Source of the DNA: Adiantum capillus-veneris
Lineage: Eukaryota; Streptophyta; Polypodiopsida; Polypodiales; Pteridaceae
Length of the DNA stretch: 64,000 nt
Assembly (NCBI GenBank): GCA_014529385.2
Contig: CM043949.1
Span: 146,485,850-146,549,849, forward strand
Direction: 5' to 3'
The translations under genes were made by a program, and so were the position numbers. The notes beneath the pieces were generated by a model. The model was given only the letters and a program-made list of their open reading frames with translations, did not search any database and was not told the origin of the DNA. Below, piece by piece: positions 23,100 to 36,000 of this stretch; positions within the stretch are counted from its first letter, which is position 1; the number at the start of each line of letters is the position of its first letter.

Positions 23100-23337
23100 A
23101 TCTGCTGAAGCCTCTGTGAGAGAGAGAGAGAGAGAGACTACGAATCAGAATCGGTGTTCGGAGAAATGTGTCTCGGCTTAATATCTTGCCGTTTTCAATT
23201 TTCAAAAATGCCCGTTGAGGGCAAGGGAAAAAGGAGAAATTTCGCCCCAAAATAGAGAAAAATAGTGTAAAAGCCTGAAAATAACCTAATTTTCTAAAAT
23301 TTCCTCTTGGCAAAATCTGACTAGGATCAATGAGATC

Positions 23338-23370
<33 letters not shown>

Positions 23371-23470
23371 GGGAGGGTAAGTCAACGATAGTGACTTTTC
23401 TCCGTCCACGTTGAAGCCACTCACCACCTGTTCAAACTTGAAACGTCAAAAGCCTCCATCCCCGGCATGC
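23100..23470. repeat. GA and G-rich low-complexity DNA upstream of the GLR fragment
   Basis: (GA)n at 23118-23137 and 23337-23360, followed by 13 G at 23361-23373. If the GLR fragment were ever transcribed, this would be its promoter and 5' leader; no clear TATA was identified. Confidence 0.6.
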
Positions 23471-23853
23471 CCAATTCGAAAGTCAATGCTCGACAAAAAT
23501 CATTTTCCTAAGCATACACAACTTCCTTTCTATGTTTTAGAAATTTGAGCTATCTTTTTCTTTTCTTCCTCTTTTCCGCAAGAGGTACTATAAAAGTTTC
23601 TTTTCCCAACTGTTGAATCTTCAAACTATTATTCAAGACTCCAACTCAAGGTCTACTACAACAATATGCTGGCAAAGATAATAATGAATATTATTAAAAG
23701 TCTTTGAATATTCGTTTATTTGAATATTCATTTAGTCATTAATTTGTTTGTACTATTTTCTCTTTTTTTAAAGCCATTGAATATTGGTTTAGTTATTATT
23801 ATTTATGCTTTCAAAATATATTGTAATCTAAATAAATCACTCTTACACTTGCT
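23471..23853. other. AT-rich DNA, nothing recognised
   Basis: No open frame or repeat with support. Confidence 0.5.
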
Positions 23854-23870
23854 TCCAAAAAGAGTGAAAC

Positions 23871-24111
23871 TTTTTTTTTCTTGGGCAAAACCCACAATAG
23901 GTGGGTGGAAAGATTATATTAAGAAAACCAAAAAAATTACATCACCGGACCCGCTCAACCCGAGCCAGACCACCAACCAAGACAGACCAGAACATAGACC
24001 AAAGGTACATCGGCTAACAAGGGGAGCCACCCAATCGCATCACATCAGAACTGACTATCAACAAATGGCGAAGAGAAGAGCTTACAGCCGCAGAAGTGCG
24101 GAGTCCTAGCC
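23871..24111 (-). mobile_element. Short retroposon tail (5'-truncated LINE or SINE), minus strand
   Basis: On the minus strand the segment ends in GTTTTCTTAATATAATC... and a poly(A) run (plus T run 23871-23879), the style of plant LINE 3' ends. Imperfect flanking duplication TCCAAAAAGAG(TG)AAC starts at 23854 and 24112, consistent with target-primed reverse transcription. No coding remains. Confidence 0.6.
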
Positions 24112-24236
24112 TCCAAAAAGAGAACTTTACTGTGACAAGAAAAACTTTAAATGCTAGTCACTTTCTCATTTTCCTCGTCACAAAGAACCTTTTATTATTA
24201 AATTCCTCTCAATAGCATTATATAGGCCATACCTTG

Positions 24237-24883
24237 TTTTTTTTCCAGAACTTATACATTAATGAACCAAAAAATTACATGAAGCAGCTCTATTCAAAGC
24301 GAGCGAGAGCATCACCCACTACAAACAAATAGATCATAACCGGGCTTTTACAGGGAAGCCGGGAAATTCAACACAAAAAGAGCTTAACCCATTATCAACC
24401 ACACAACTAACACTCCATAATCGGGTTTTTTTACAGGGAAGCCGAAAAACCCATAACAAGAGAGCTTAACATGCCATGCCAATCAGATCGGGTGCCACCA
24501 TCATCGACCCTCTCACATCGGGAATGCCCAATATAGACAGCAATATAGAAAGTAGAAGGCTGAAGGGAAGCATACCGCAAAAAGACAGAAGATGCGAACA
24601 CCCAAGTAGAGCAAAGGTTCCATCCGTAGCATGAAAGATCCCAACTAGATGAGACAAGCATCCAAAGGATATGATGACGAGCCATGCGTCTTCATGATGA
24701 CTCCATCCCTTGCGCCGACCGCTGTCACCAAGGGAAAACAACTCCCACTCGCCGTGCCCTTGTCGATCGAAGTAGGAGGATCTCATCCCAAACAGGCACC
24801 GGCCTCCACATTCCCCCCCAGATGCCTCCCGGGCCTCTCTCGTAAGCAAGAAATAGAAAAGGGAGCCGCACCGCATCTTGCTG
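24237..24883 (-). mobile_element. Possible second LINE-like 3' tail and unassigned sequence
   Basis: A T8 run (24237-24244) precedes a tail-like sequence similar in style to 23880-23940 (AATTTTTTGGTTCATTAATG on the minus strand). An imperfect duplication of CGGGCTTTTACAGGGAAGCC-like sequence occurs at 24341 and about 24422. A 158-codon minus frame (24466-24942) ends just before this but shows no known domain. The 5' limit and target duplication were not found. Confidence 0.4.
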
Positions 24884-25327
<444 letters not shown>

Positions 25328-25490
25328 CCCGTGTCAAGTAGGAACACCATCGCTTGCCTTAGAGATTCCCCAAGAAAATCAAGAAAAACCTCCTAACTGC
25401 CCGTAAACTGCACCAATGTGATGTACTCACCATTGGACCAAACTGAGCGTATCCTTCTTGGGAGAAGGCACCTCTATTTATATCTCTAAC

Positions 25491-25788
25491 TGTGAGGGCC
25501 ATACCCAGACTCGACCCTTCTCACCTCCCTAAGTCCTCCAGACCGTTCCAGAGAGTGACGTAGATCTATCTGCAAGTATCCCTCCCACTTGGGACCGACA
25601 CTCAGACAGGACTCCAGTCTATCTCGAACGCCAACCCAATGTGAGGGCCATACCTAGACTCGACCCTACTCAGCTCCCTCAATCCTCCAGACCGTTCCAG
25701 GGAATGATATAGATCTATCTGCAGGTATCCCTCCCACTTGGGACCGACACTCAGACAGGTTTCCGACCTATCTCGATTGCCAACCCAA
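25491..25788. repeat. 149-bp tandem duplication at the solo LTR end
   Basis: Units start TGTGAGGGCCATACC at 25491 and 25640 and share about 145 bases (CCAGACCGTTCCAG, TAGATCTATCTGCA, CTTGGGACCGACACTCAGAC). Confidence 0.88.
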
Positions 25789-27540
25789 GGGGGTACATCC
25801 CTTCATTCAATGATTTTATCCGCTTCTCATAATCAATCTGTCCTCGACAGCTTTCTGCACACAAAATCGTGGTCCTTAGTCTTGATTCTCTTTATCTTTA
25901 ACTTGAGGATCTGTTCTTGCTTTCTTGTTCTTCCTTGGTTCATGGTGATAACCCCTTTTTCCTGACAAGCAGGCACGGCAGTTATCACTTTCCCCTAAGA
26001 AGAGGGATCTTGCAATCATACCTGGTCTCACTCGTCCCCGATTACCCATTTTTATCCCACGTAGTCCTAGCGTTTAACATAAAAGTTTTAAATCAACATC
26101 CGGCCATCTGACTCTCCGGATCCGCCCACCCACCGAACCACTTCATGAAAATCCCTTCCCGAGGTAGTACTTAACTACTACAAAATCAGGAAGACAGTAG
26201 TCTATCAGACATCATCAAACAACAAGCATCATGCAATATGTTGCATACCCTCGTTCAGGGAAATTCATTTGGTTGTTCCCACCAGATCTTTATTTAGAAA
26301 CTTTTAATTCATTTTCTTTCCTTTATTTGCTATAATTAGCTTGTAACTAGTTTTATTACTAATCATGCAACACATTTAGTTTCAACCAATTCATCTTGCC
26401 TCCCCATTCAGGCCAAGATAATCGATTATAGCCATCAAAATGGCAACACCTTCACAATATTCCCAGAATTAAGTGTTTGGTAAAGGCTCATTCAGTAATT
26501 TAATCATTCCTTCCTAGGAATTTTGTTTCGAGAGGTATAGCACCATCTGGTGTGACAGATGCGCAGGATAGCCCCTATATTCTTAGCCTTTCCAGTTCCT
26601 TTTTAAGCAACCAAGTCGAACAAATTTCCTTAATTAAATTCACATCATCCTCCCTGAGAATAACCTTCTCAGCCAACTATTGGCATCAGGCCATACCGCA
26701 TTATGGTACCGAAATATCCAATGCAAGAATACCACAGGTACTTGACCATGCAGTCCGATTCGGCAAATACAAAAAACAAAAGTCAGTCTCTTCGACCTTA
26801 TCACTTCTGGGCATGAACAAGACTCTAGGTATAACAACTTGCCGGTTACGCGTGCCCTAGCCAAAAAGGGCCAATCTGACAATTTCCCCAAGGAGAATCC
26901 TCTCAATGGGCCGGCCTTTCAATCAAATTGACCCCAAGAAGATCCATCTTGGTTCCCGGTCATTTCCAGACAATCTTCAAAACTCTAGTTAATCATGTGA
27001 TTTGCAATGGGCTATCCCTATCACCTCTCGAGATTCCTTTTAACTCCTAGTTGGTAATTCCAGGTTCATTCATTTATCAACGATTAATTCCTACTTCCAT
27101 TAATTATCTACCAGCCATGTTTATTTAGAAAATACAAGCGAGTTTTTTTGCCATAGGCATTTGATGGTTAATGTCTCTTTGGAAATGCCAAATTTTTAAG
27201 TTCAAATCCCGTTTTATCGATTCCCAGGTTTTGCAATCCTTTGCCATCCCTGGGGCATCTCCATGGAAGCTTGTAGAGTTTTCGGTTCAAACATCACGAA
27301 GATCAATTCCGCGAAGTTATCCCCTATCTCCCCCATCGCGTATTTGCAAACAAACTTGAAATTGAAAACTTTACAATACTCTTCAATACCAAAATTGAAC
27401 TACTTCTATCGAGCTTAGACAATTACTCTTTTCTTATGGTACCTAGCTTTCCATTTTAGGAAGTTAGAAGGTCTCCTAATCATATAAGAGTATGAGTTTT
27501 CGAGCTTTCCCTTAAAGCTTAAACTTAAATACAAGGTGTC

Positions 27541-28180
27541 ACTAAAGCTTACACCTAGTGCAAAGTTATCATTAAGGCTTAGCTTAAGAGTGCAAATCTA
27601 CCTTGAAGCTGAACTTTATGAATGCATAGATACTCTTATCACTTGACCCTAATGCGAGGTTTCCATTAAACCTTAGAACTTAAAATGTAAGGTAAATCAC
27701 TAAAGCTTACATCTAGGGTGCAAAGAGTTACCATTAAAGCTTACCTTACGAGTGGAAATCTATCTTTGAAGCTTAACTTTATGATGCGTAGATACTCTTA
27801 ACACTTAACCTAATTGCAAGGTTTCCATTAAAGCTTAAAAAACCTAAAAATGCAAGGTAATCACTACAGCTTATATCTAAGTGCAAAGTTACCATTAAAG
27901 CTTAGCTTAAGAGTGCAAATCTACCTTTGAAGCTTAACTTTATGTGCGTAGATACTCTTATCACTTTACCCTAATTGCAAGTTTCCATTAAAGCTTAAAA
28001 CCTAAAAATGCAAGGTAGTCACTAAACCTTACATCTAAGTGCAAAGTTACCATTAAAGCTTAACTTATGAGTACAAATCTACCTTTGAAGCCCTAACTTT
28101 ATGAATGCATAGCTACCATTAATAGTTAACCCTAATTCCAAGGTTACCATTAAAGCTTAAACCTAAAATGATGCACATAA
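27541..28180. repeat. About 161-bp tandem repeat, four units
   Basis: The word GC(A/G)TAGATACTC or its variant recurs at 27624, 27786, 27946 and 28107 (spacings 162, 160, 161). Shared blocks are TTCCATTAAAGCTTAAA, GCAAAGTTACCATTAAAGC, and GTGCAAATCTACCTTTGAAGC. Confidence 0.88.
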
Positions 28181-28557
28181 ACCTTTCTAGTATTAAAACA
28201 CATTTATTAAACCTATGGAAATGAAGATTCCTTCCTCTAAGCAAGAGGAAAGTGGGGTTGAAGTCCTTCTTGAAGAGATGTGAGGGCAAGGAGGAAGGAA
28301 AGGGATTTATGGTGAAGTGAAGAGGAAGGAGAGAGGAGCTTCTTCACAAAACCCTCAAGGGTTTGGCCTTCAAGAGAGGAAGAGAGTTGTGAGGGTTTGG
28401 CCTTCAAGAGAGGGAGAGAGCAAGAGCAAGGTTTAATGGAAACCTCGAGTTACTTATGCATAGTCTTGAGCATGACAAGTATGCAAGTAGCTTAGCAATA
28501 TGTGTGTCTAAAAATTACAAAGGAGAGGGGGGTGCTTATATAGGAAATGATGGGTGG

Positions 28558-28684
28558 AATTCTCTTCTCAATTCCTATTGGACCCCAATTTCTCTTCTCA
28601 ATTCCTATTGGACCCCCAATTCTTCTCTCAATTGCTATTGGACCCCATTTCTCTTCTCAAATGCTATTGGACCCCAATTTTCTT
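28558..28684. repeat. About 30-bp tandem repeat, four units
   Basis: Units have the form TCTCTTCTCAATTCCTATTGG plus ACCCC, each carrying an inverted CCAAT motif. Confidence 0.85.
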
Positions 28685-28985
28685 CTTAGTTTTATCTCTC
28701 TAACTTTACCTTTCAATTAAGTTAGTCCCTTTTTTCTCCTAGGTTCTCGATTTAGATCAGTTCCCACGCGGCTTTTTCACGAAGAAGTATAAAAATCATC
28801 TTAATCTTTTTGGAAAATATAGGGACGACGTAATTTCTTATCCAAAATATCCTTGTCTTTTTATTCTGGAGTAAAGTATCGTTGTCCGCATGACTTCTTT
28901 GTCGGTCTTGCCTTTTCTAAATTATTTTCTAGGCTGAAAAAAGTTCCGAATGGCTCTAGGGTTTAGGGAGGGACCTTACACTAAC

Positions 28986-30015
28986 TGACGGTTACAAGAG
29001 GGGTTCCCACCGAGGCTTGTTCGGCCACGTCACCATACACACACCACAATATCCCATAAAAATCACAAAAATTAAAATATCCAATAAAAATTTAAAAAAA
29101 AGAGTTTTAAAAATACAAAAAAAAAAGAAAAAAACATAAAAAATTCACAAAAAAAATAAACCTCATTAAAATTATGCACAATTAATTCACAAAAAACACA
29201 AAAAATTCAACAAAAATTCAAAAATAACATAGATAAATAATGAAAAAATTGAAAAAAAACTCATTAAAAACTCCAAACAAATTCTTAAAAAATAAAATAT
29301 TTTCCATTGTCCAAAAAATCTCAATAAATCATTAAAAATTTCATAAAAACCATCAAAAAATTCATAAAAAATAAAACATTCACAAAAAAAAAATATATCA
29401 ACTTAAAAAAAAATGATTAAAAATCATAAAAATACTTTAAAATTTAGAAAATTTAAAAATCACAAAAATTAATAAAAATAAAAAGAAAGTCGTTGAAAGT
29501 TTCAAAAAAAAGCGAGAAAGAAGCAGAAAAGCAAAGAAAACACATACACCGTCAAAAAAATCACACGTCGAGCAAACAACGCAAAAGCAAGGCCGAAGAA
29601 GTGTACCGCAAATCGAGCAGAAATCAAGAACAACAGCCACAAATAAAAATCGAGTAAACAACGGAACAGTCAAAAATAGCAGGAGAATAACCGAAAAAAG
29701 CTGAAATCGACCAACTCAAAGTCGTTTGAGCAGCAATCAAACTTCACAATTCGACATGCTAGAAATTGGCAAGTGCAAGTGATTGCATTGCGAACTAGAT
29801 TCTAATCGGACAAACAGGGGCACAACTCACATGTGATTGCAGATTAGGCTAGTACGAGGAGGAGAAATTTTGCTAATCAACATGAAAATCTGCTAGGAGA
29901 CAGTTTTTACAGAACGAGTCAACATGGATTCAAATCGAGCCGAGAGTTCAAGTATAGTAGAGCAAGCTAGTAGCAATGGCAACACATGCATAACTACAAC
30001 AGAGTAGATTTTACA
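28986..30015. other. A-rich low-complexity DNA
   Basis: About 29050-29510 is dominated by AAAAAT-type words. 29510-30015 is less biased but has no supported gene. Confidence 0.7.
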
Positions 30016-31720
30016 GCTATATGGCTACAATGGAGATAAAGTCTTATATGAAGATTTAGAAGACCATAGATACTTGATGAGCAGCAAAAGTAGCACAAGA
30101 TCCAAGATCCTATTAATCAGAGTAAAGCCAAATTCAGGGAACTCCCATATGTTCACAGACTTCAGTGGAGCCAGGTATTGCAAGCTCAAAGATGAAGTGT
30201 AGATAGAAGTTCAGAAAGTCAACCCAAGTGTTTATCTAGAAATCTGCACAAGCAAGCAAAACATACAGTTGGTGCATATGCAATTAGGGTCATTTTACAT
30301 GGATTACAGTGGTCAGATCTATAGTCAAGAGCCAGAATTGCAAGATCCAACAGATCAACCAATAGAAGCCAGTCTAATTGGAGAACCAAGCTAAAGACGG
30401 TACAAAGGTCAAGATGGAGCATTCTACAGCTTGATTCTCAGTGTTTTAAATGAAGAAGCCAACAACTTGGCCAGCATAGAAGCAGAAACTTCTTAGGTAG
30501 AGTTTGACATGACATAATCAAATGTAACACCACCAGTCATGGCGTATTGCTCAGATTGAGGACGAAAAGGTAGACATTTTTTTGAAGATTGTCCAAGAAA
30601 TCTAGACAATAGGGACACATCAATTACCAAGCAAGGACGTACAGAGAAAATTGGAAATGCGAATCTTGATAAGTGCATCTAACTCGTCATTTTTAATGCA
30701 ATCAGATGATTCTGCATTACCATTAGAAGCACCACTAAAAGCACTGCAAGTTCAAAATCCGCATAAAGATGCACAGGCACCTGAAAAGCTTAAAATTGAT
30801 TCTTTGAACAATAAATTCCTGCATGAATTTGGTAAAGATGTTCAGATATCACCGAAGGTTGAAAAGACTATTAGGTTTACAAATGATTTTTGCATCCACT
30901 ACCACAAGTGTGCAATCATTCACGAGTCTAAGGGACACATCAAATAGAATGATGTTAGCTTTGTATGGTACCCATAATTCATATGCACACTATGTGGACC
31001 AAAAAGAGAAACTATAAAAAAAGGATCAACCAGTGTTTGAATGGCCCACATACTAGCTCATAGAAGTACGTCCAATGCTAGATAAAAAAGGATGGTTCAT
31101 TTTAGAGGAAATAATCTATTATAGCCCATCCTCTCTAGAGCTGAAGGATATTAATAGAGTGAACCCAGAAATCTATTCAGAGCCAAACTCTCCTCCATCG
31201 AAAATCAAACTTCGATGTTGTGACCAAACGAGCATATACTTTGACAAAAACAGTAGTAGATAGTATAGATACGAGTCTAGCATCTATGATGCCTTGGATC
31301 CTGAAACCACAGAAGCTCATATCATAGGAGACCTATGTGATAGACAATATCAGGGCAAAGATAATGCTATCTACAGCTTGACTTGGGGAATAATTTGTCA
31401 TGTTTCAAGAAGATACATAGGAAACTATGTAGAAGGTTTACAGATGCCAAGCATCAACAGTGCCACCCAAAGTGTATCTTCACAGTCCCAAAAGGTGGGA
31501 CTAAACCAGAGCCAAACAATTTTGAAATCTTACAATGAAGCAAGTTATAGTGATCACCCTAGGAAGGGGGGAGCTGGAAATCCATCAAGCTCAACTTATG
31601 TAACAGGAAATGCTACACCAGTTTAGAAGCCCTAGGGCTTCTAGACAACAGACCTCTTCAAGACAGAGACCATTGAAAGATCATATGGTTGTTGGAAGTT
31701 TCCAATTGACCCAGGTTCCT
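30016..31720 (+). pseudogene. R1 repeat, copy 1: broken reading frame with a zinc-knuckle-like motif
   Basis: Homologous over about 1.6 kb to 55183-56800, and both read best on the plus strand. A CCHC-like motif lies at about 30544-30594 (CSD, then GRKG...FFEDCP after a stop). Longest open piece is 31294-31626 (110 codons: AHIIGDLCDRQYQGKDNAIY, SRRYIGNYVEGLQMPS). Stops interrupt several points. A zinc knuckle suggests a nucleocapsid-like or other nucleic-acid-binding protein of a retroelement, but the surrounding sequence matches nothing I know. Possibly the internal part of the element whose 3' LTR is 33273-34197. Confidence 0.5.
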
Positions 31721-33256
31721 TCAGTATTTGCATACAATTGCTTCTATGAAGACCTCAAGAACTCAACAAGACTTAGAGCAAAGCAAAGTCAACAAACGAG
31801 ATACAAAGGTCAACAAGAGATTTGGATTCCTAACTCTTCCAATGCTCCTAGTCAAAAGCCAAATGCCAACAATGAACAGAGGCCTACAACAACATCAAAG
31901 ACTACTACAACTAATTGGAGAATCAAACAGACACTGGAGTCTTCACAGTTAAAGAAGGACAACCCAACCAATGCGAATGCAGATTTGAAGATGATGAAAC
32001 AGGTATGGCAAAAGAAACCTTCAATGCCAACTTGGTCCTTCACTAATTTTCTTTTTGAGGATTCAAGCTTACTTTTACCTGAAGAAATGTTTGTAGTAAG
32101 CACAAGAATTTGAAAAGTCTCGCCAGGGTGCAAAAAATACTCTTTGGCATAGTCAGAGTTGGGCAACTGAGCCATAAAATGAGGAAAGCATTAGTCCCAA
32201 ATTTCAAGTCATATTAAACTCTGTGCTAAGAGTCGTAGTTATTAGGCTTACAATCAAGCTGGAAGAGTTGAGCATATATAAGTCATGTTGCTCATGCTGG
32301 ATGAGATGGGCATAAGAGTCGAAGTCAATTAACTTACAATTGGTGGAGTGTCGTAGAGTCCAACACTCATGTACAGTGCACAGTAAGATGAGAGCACATA
32401 TCCTCGTCAATGAAAACCATTCTTAAATGGGTGCCATCTTGCAAGCCATGTCATATGCTTTTATAGCTACACCATCTTTCTGAATAACCCCTCAAAATCT
32501 TTCTTACACAAAGCATATTGTTTCCATGCATTTCTATGTATGCATAAATAGGATGTCCCATTATTGGACATATGCATTAGACACTCTTTTTCCTTCCACC
32601 TATGCACCTTGAATGAACTACAACAGGCAAACCAATGTCATGTTAACCAACAAGTCATGCGGTGGAGTCAATGCTGACTGAATAGGAATCTTGTTGACTG
32701 CCCAACGCTCCCTATCGCTTGGTGTTGACCTTGGTATTAAAATCATTACATGTGATAGTGGAGTTCGCACCAAGAAAATAGGAGGCCCAACACTCCCCAT
32801 CGCTCGGTGCTGACTTTGGCAAATTGGCGTCGGCCCAGTAAACTTCCACTGATATCACATTGTTTAATTCCATATCTATCAGCAAATAATCCCTTGATTA
32901 CTTTATGAATATTTCCCATGCTAATAAGTTGCATGTATCCCAAAGGTACTTTTTTCCCACTGGGTTTTTTCCCTTTGGTCATCCCGGTATTAGACCCTAA
33001 TTCAGAACCTCATCATCTACTTCTCTTGTACATACTTTCCATAAATAAACAGAAGCCTCATCATTATGCTATTACAACTGACAAATGCAACATCATCTCT
33101 CACATCAGATATATTCAAACCAATAAAGATGCTATGGCAAATTGAACCTCATCAACAAATTCAACGACACATGACGACAGTCAGCCCATCAACAACCAAT
33201 TAAAACCTTCCTTTGCCTCCACGAACACTTTTCAATAGTGCCCGAGGACGGGTACT
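31721..33256. other. Unassigned sequence between R1 and the 33.3-kb LTR
   Basis: A Lys/Gln/Asn-rich plus frame (31610-32113) follows R1 and may be part of the same decayed gene. An imperfect direct repeat (CCCAACGCTCCCTATCGCTTGG near 32700, CCCAACACTCCCCATCGCTCGG near 32788) is present. Nothing else is recognised. Confidence 0.4.
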
Positions 33257-33272
33257 AAAATCGGAAGGGGAA
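33257..33272 (+). other. Polypurine tract
   Basis: AAAATCGGAAGGGGAA directly precedes the LTR at 33273, so that LTR is a 3' LTR on the plus strand. The upstream GAGGACGG word is typical of gypsy 3' ends. Confidence 0.7.
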
Positions 33273-34197
33273 TGTTAACCGAGTCAATGTCAATTAACAT
33301 GAGCTGCTAAAGACCGAAGATGTATAGATGCACATCAAGGATAAATACAAAGAAGCAATGAAGATTGGAATTACACATTTTCCACATTTTTCCAAAATGG
33401 TGATGTATTGTAGATTCTCGATTTATTTCAAGCCATTGTAATAGTTTAATGTGTTACGGGCTCAATGGGAGTTCCAAGTTGTAAAAGAATAGGTCAGTTA
33501 GTGTGCCTAGGTTGCAGATTCAGTAAGTGGTGGAGCCCTAAAGGCCTTGGGAGCTCGGACATTGCATATTCTTACCCTAGGTATATAAGGCACTGTGTAA
33601 AAGAAATTAGGGTTCTCAAGCTCATTTGTGGAGAGCACTCTTTGGTGAGAGCTCTTGAGGTGTGTGGCTATGGAGTCCTTGAGCTTCTCCTCGCTCATGT
33701 GACTTGGTTAACACTAATCAATGCTTAATTCTCTTTCACTATGCCTCTCTCATGCTTTTTATGATTGCCTATGATGCTTTGATTAGCTAGATCTTAACTA
33801 ATTAGTGATTAATCCCTCTCTAAACTTGTGTGATTGCCCTCTTTTGATTGTGTGTGCATGTAGGTTTGATTGGAGTGTGGTGCTCGATAGATCTATGTGT
33901 GTGCGCTTGAGATTAGTGTGTTGCATGATGATAGGATTAGTGTTGTGTGTGTCTTGGAATCGTTAGTGTGTGTGATTGGGTTGATTAGAGGTGAAGGGAA
34001 GTGGATGTGGAGATTGCCCTTCATTGTGGCTTAGCTCCTTTAGGGCAAGAAGCTCACTTCATAGAGTTAACCATTCGTGTTCCCATGATTAGCTCACTAA
34101 TCGTGTGAGTGTTTCCATGCCCTAGCCGGGTAGGTCATCCCTTCGGATTGATAATTTTGTTGGTCATTGGAGCTATGTAACGATGGGACCCCCAACA
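33273..34197 (+). repeat. 3' LTR of a tRNA-Asp-primed gypsy family
   Basis: 925 bp, TGTTAACCGAG...GGACCCCCAACA. Homologous to 36001-36769. TATATAAGG (about 33580) is a likely TATA box. No 5' partner of this copy is seen. Confidence 0.75.
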
Positions 34198-35195
34198 CAC
34201 ATGCTAATTGACATTTTCCCACATGTGATGCATATCACTTTCCAACATTTAATACCACCTTTCATTCTGAGCCTAAATAAGGCCATCATGCTTAAGTTGT
34301 AAGTTTCTATCTTATCCTAATCAATCGAACAAGTCCAGTTTCATTTCATTGGGTACATTCTCTCATGAGTAGGGATCTTGGTTGACTTTTGGAACACCTT
34401 AAGATCCTCAAGCACCTTAGTCAGTAAGTACCTCAAGCACCTTAGTCAGCAAGCACTACAAGCACCTCAAGCTTGGGACGGGTTCCCACCTCAAGAAAAA
34501 TCCTAGCTTGCCTAAGGTCCTAGGTCTAAGGACTTTTAACACTAACCTTTGGAGGACTTTAATGAAGCTAACCCTAAGGTCTTTAAGCTCCATCAACTAG
34601 CATTGCTCTTTGACAGACCATTTCTCATTTGGACCCTTTGACTTTGGCCCCGTGTTGAGATAGATCCATAAGCACATGTCTATATTATAACCCTTGTTCC
34701 TGCTTATTCTCCCACATTAAATGATCAGTTTAATATGAGAAAATCATTTGGGTTGGTTAAATATTACATTTTATGACAATTAGTTTGATCCCTATGCTAG
34801 ATTTAGTGTGCGCTCTCTCTAAGCTCTAGATCGATTCATAACTCTAGTTTAGGAGTATGCTAATTAAGCTCAAGCCTAATTATCTCTCTCCTTGAATTTG
34901 AGTATGTCTACATGGATACTTCACTAACCAAGTGATTAGAGCTAATTAGGATCAAGCACTAGATTATGTGTCAATTTCTTTAGTTCAATAAATGTTTATT
35001 TACACACAATCACCTTGACTTCCTTGCTTGCATCTTGAAGATTGCTCCAACAATCCTCTTGTTTTGGGATAGCTTTGTTGAACTTGCATCTTTGGATTCA
35101 TTGAAGCTTTTCAATCTACACACAAACACTTGTGTAGCCCATCACAAGATCTTCTAATCAAGTCCGGCCTTTGTTCTCTGCTCATTCTACTCATA

Positions 35196-35245
<50 letters not shown>

Positions 35246-36000
35246 CCCATTTGAATGTGTGTGTATACCCTTTGAAAAGGTGTCAAAGAAGTCAAACAAA
35301 CCCCTTTTTAGTACACTTTTTGGGGCCGTGGAACCGCTACCTACATCTTCTATTGAAGGAGCCTTCACAAATGGCCAAAACTGTGAGAAAACTATTGGAC
35401 CTACCCGAATCTTCCCGAACTTTATCGGATCTACCCTAACCTACCTGGCCTAACCTTGCATACCCAGACTACTACCTGCCTACCCAAGTTGACCCCGCCT
35501 ACCCAATAGTTGTTGCCTGACCTAGCCGTTGCCTACTTCCCACCCCTTGGTCTTGCATTTTTTTTACATAACCTACCTTCCCACGTCTCACACCACTCAC
35601 CCTTGCACCAAGGGCCCTTGCTTGAGCTCTCAATTCATAATCAAGAAAGGTTTAAGGCATCTTTCGTGGCACCCATCAATGGAGAATTGGCAAGTGATTT
35701 AATTTTCAAGGACAAAACCATCTTCTCATCAATGACCCCTATCGTACTTGTTTATGATAATGACATTATTATCTTTTGGATTTAGTTGATGTTTATGCTA
35801 TCTTTGAGCAGATAGCTCCATCATATTGCACTTAATTTTGTAGATGGTTTATAGAAACTACCAACACGTTTGGTAAGACCACCCTACATGCAATGTCCAC
35901 AAAAAACATCGATAAGTTTAAGGGCGTTGGGTTTCACACCCAACAGACAAAGGTCAAAGGAGTGCTCATGAAAAAGAATCTCTAGAGCATTGTAAAACTG
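34198..36000. other. Inter-LTR DNA with an inverted remnant of the first gypsy LTR
   Basis: 34715-34785 in reverse complement matches the start of the LTR at 1458 (TGTCATAA, ATGATTTTCTCAT(A/G)TTAAACTGATCATTTAAT), so a related LTR lies here on the minus strand, its far end not resolved. (TG)23 lies at 35199-35244. No gene is recognised. Confidence 0.6.

Larger units (their letters stand above)
25491..28980. mobile_element. Solo LTR, 3.49 kb, unusually long
   Basis: Ends TGTGAGGGCC...GGGACCTTACA have the TG...CA form and short inverted similarity. CTAAC flanks both ends exactly (25486-25490 and 28981-28985). No PBS or polypurine tract adjoins and no coding domain lies inside, so a solo LTR left by LTR-LTR recombination is the simplest reading. 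Three internal tandem arrays are listed separately. Family and strand are not determined. Confidence 0.75.

Noticed and set aside
27541-28180. Regularly spaced repeats resembling an array with spacers
   Set aside because: The whole 161-bp period is repeated with no unique spacers, so this is an ordinary tandem repeat, not CRISPR.
30016-31720. R1 as an endogenous caulimovirid coat region because of its zinc knuckle
   Set aside because: A lone CCHC motif is not enough; no movement protein, protease or RT motif of that family was seen near either copy.
35199-35244. (TG)23 tract as a regulatory Z-DNA site
   Set aside because: Simple microsatellite in gene-free DNA; no evidence of function.
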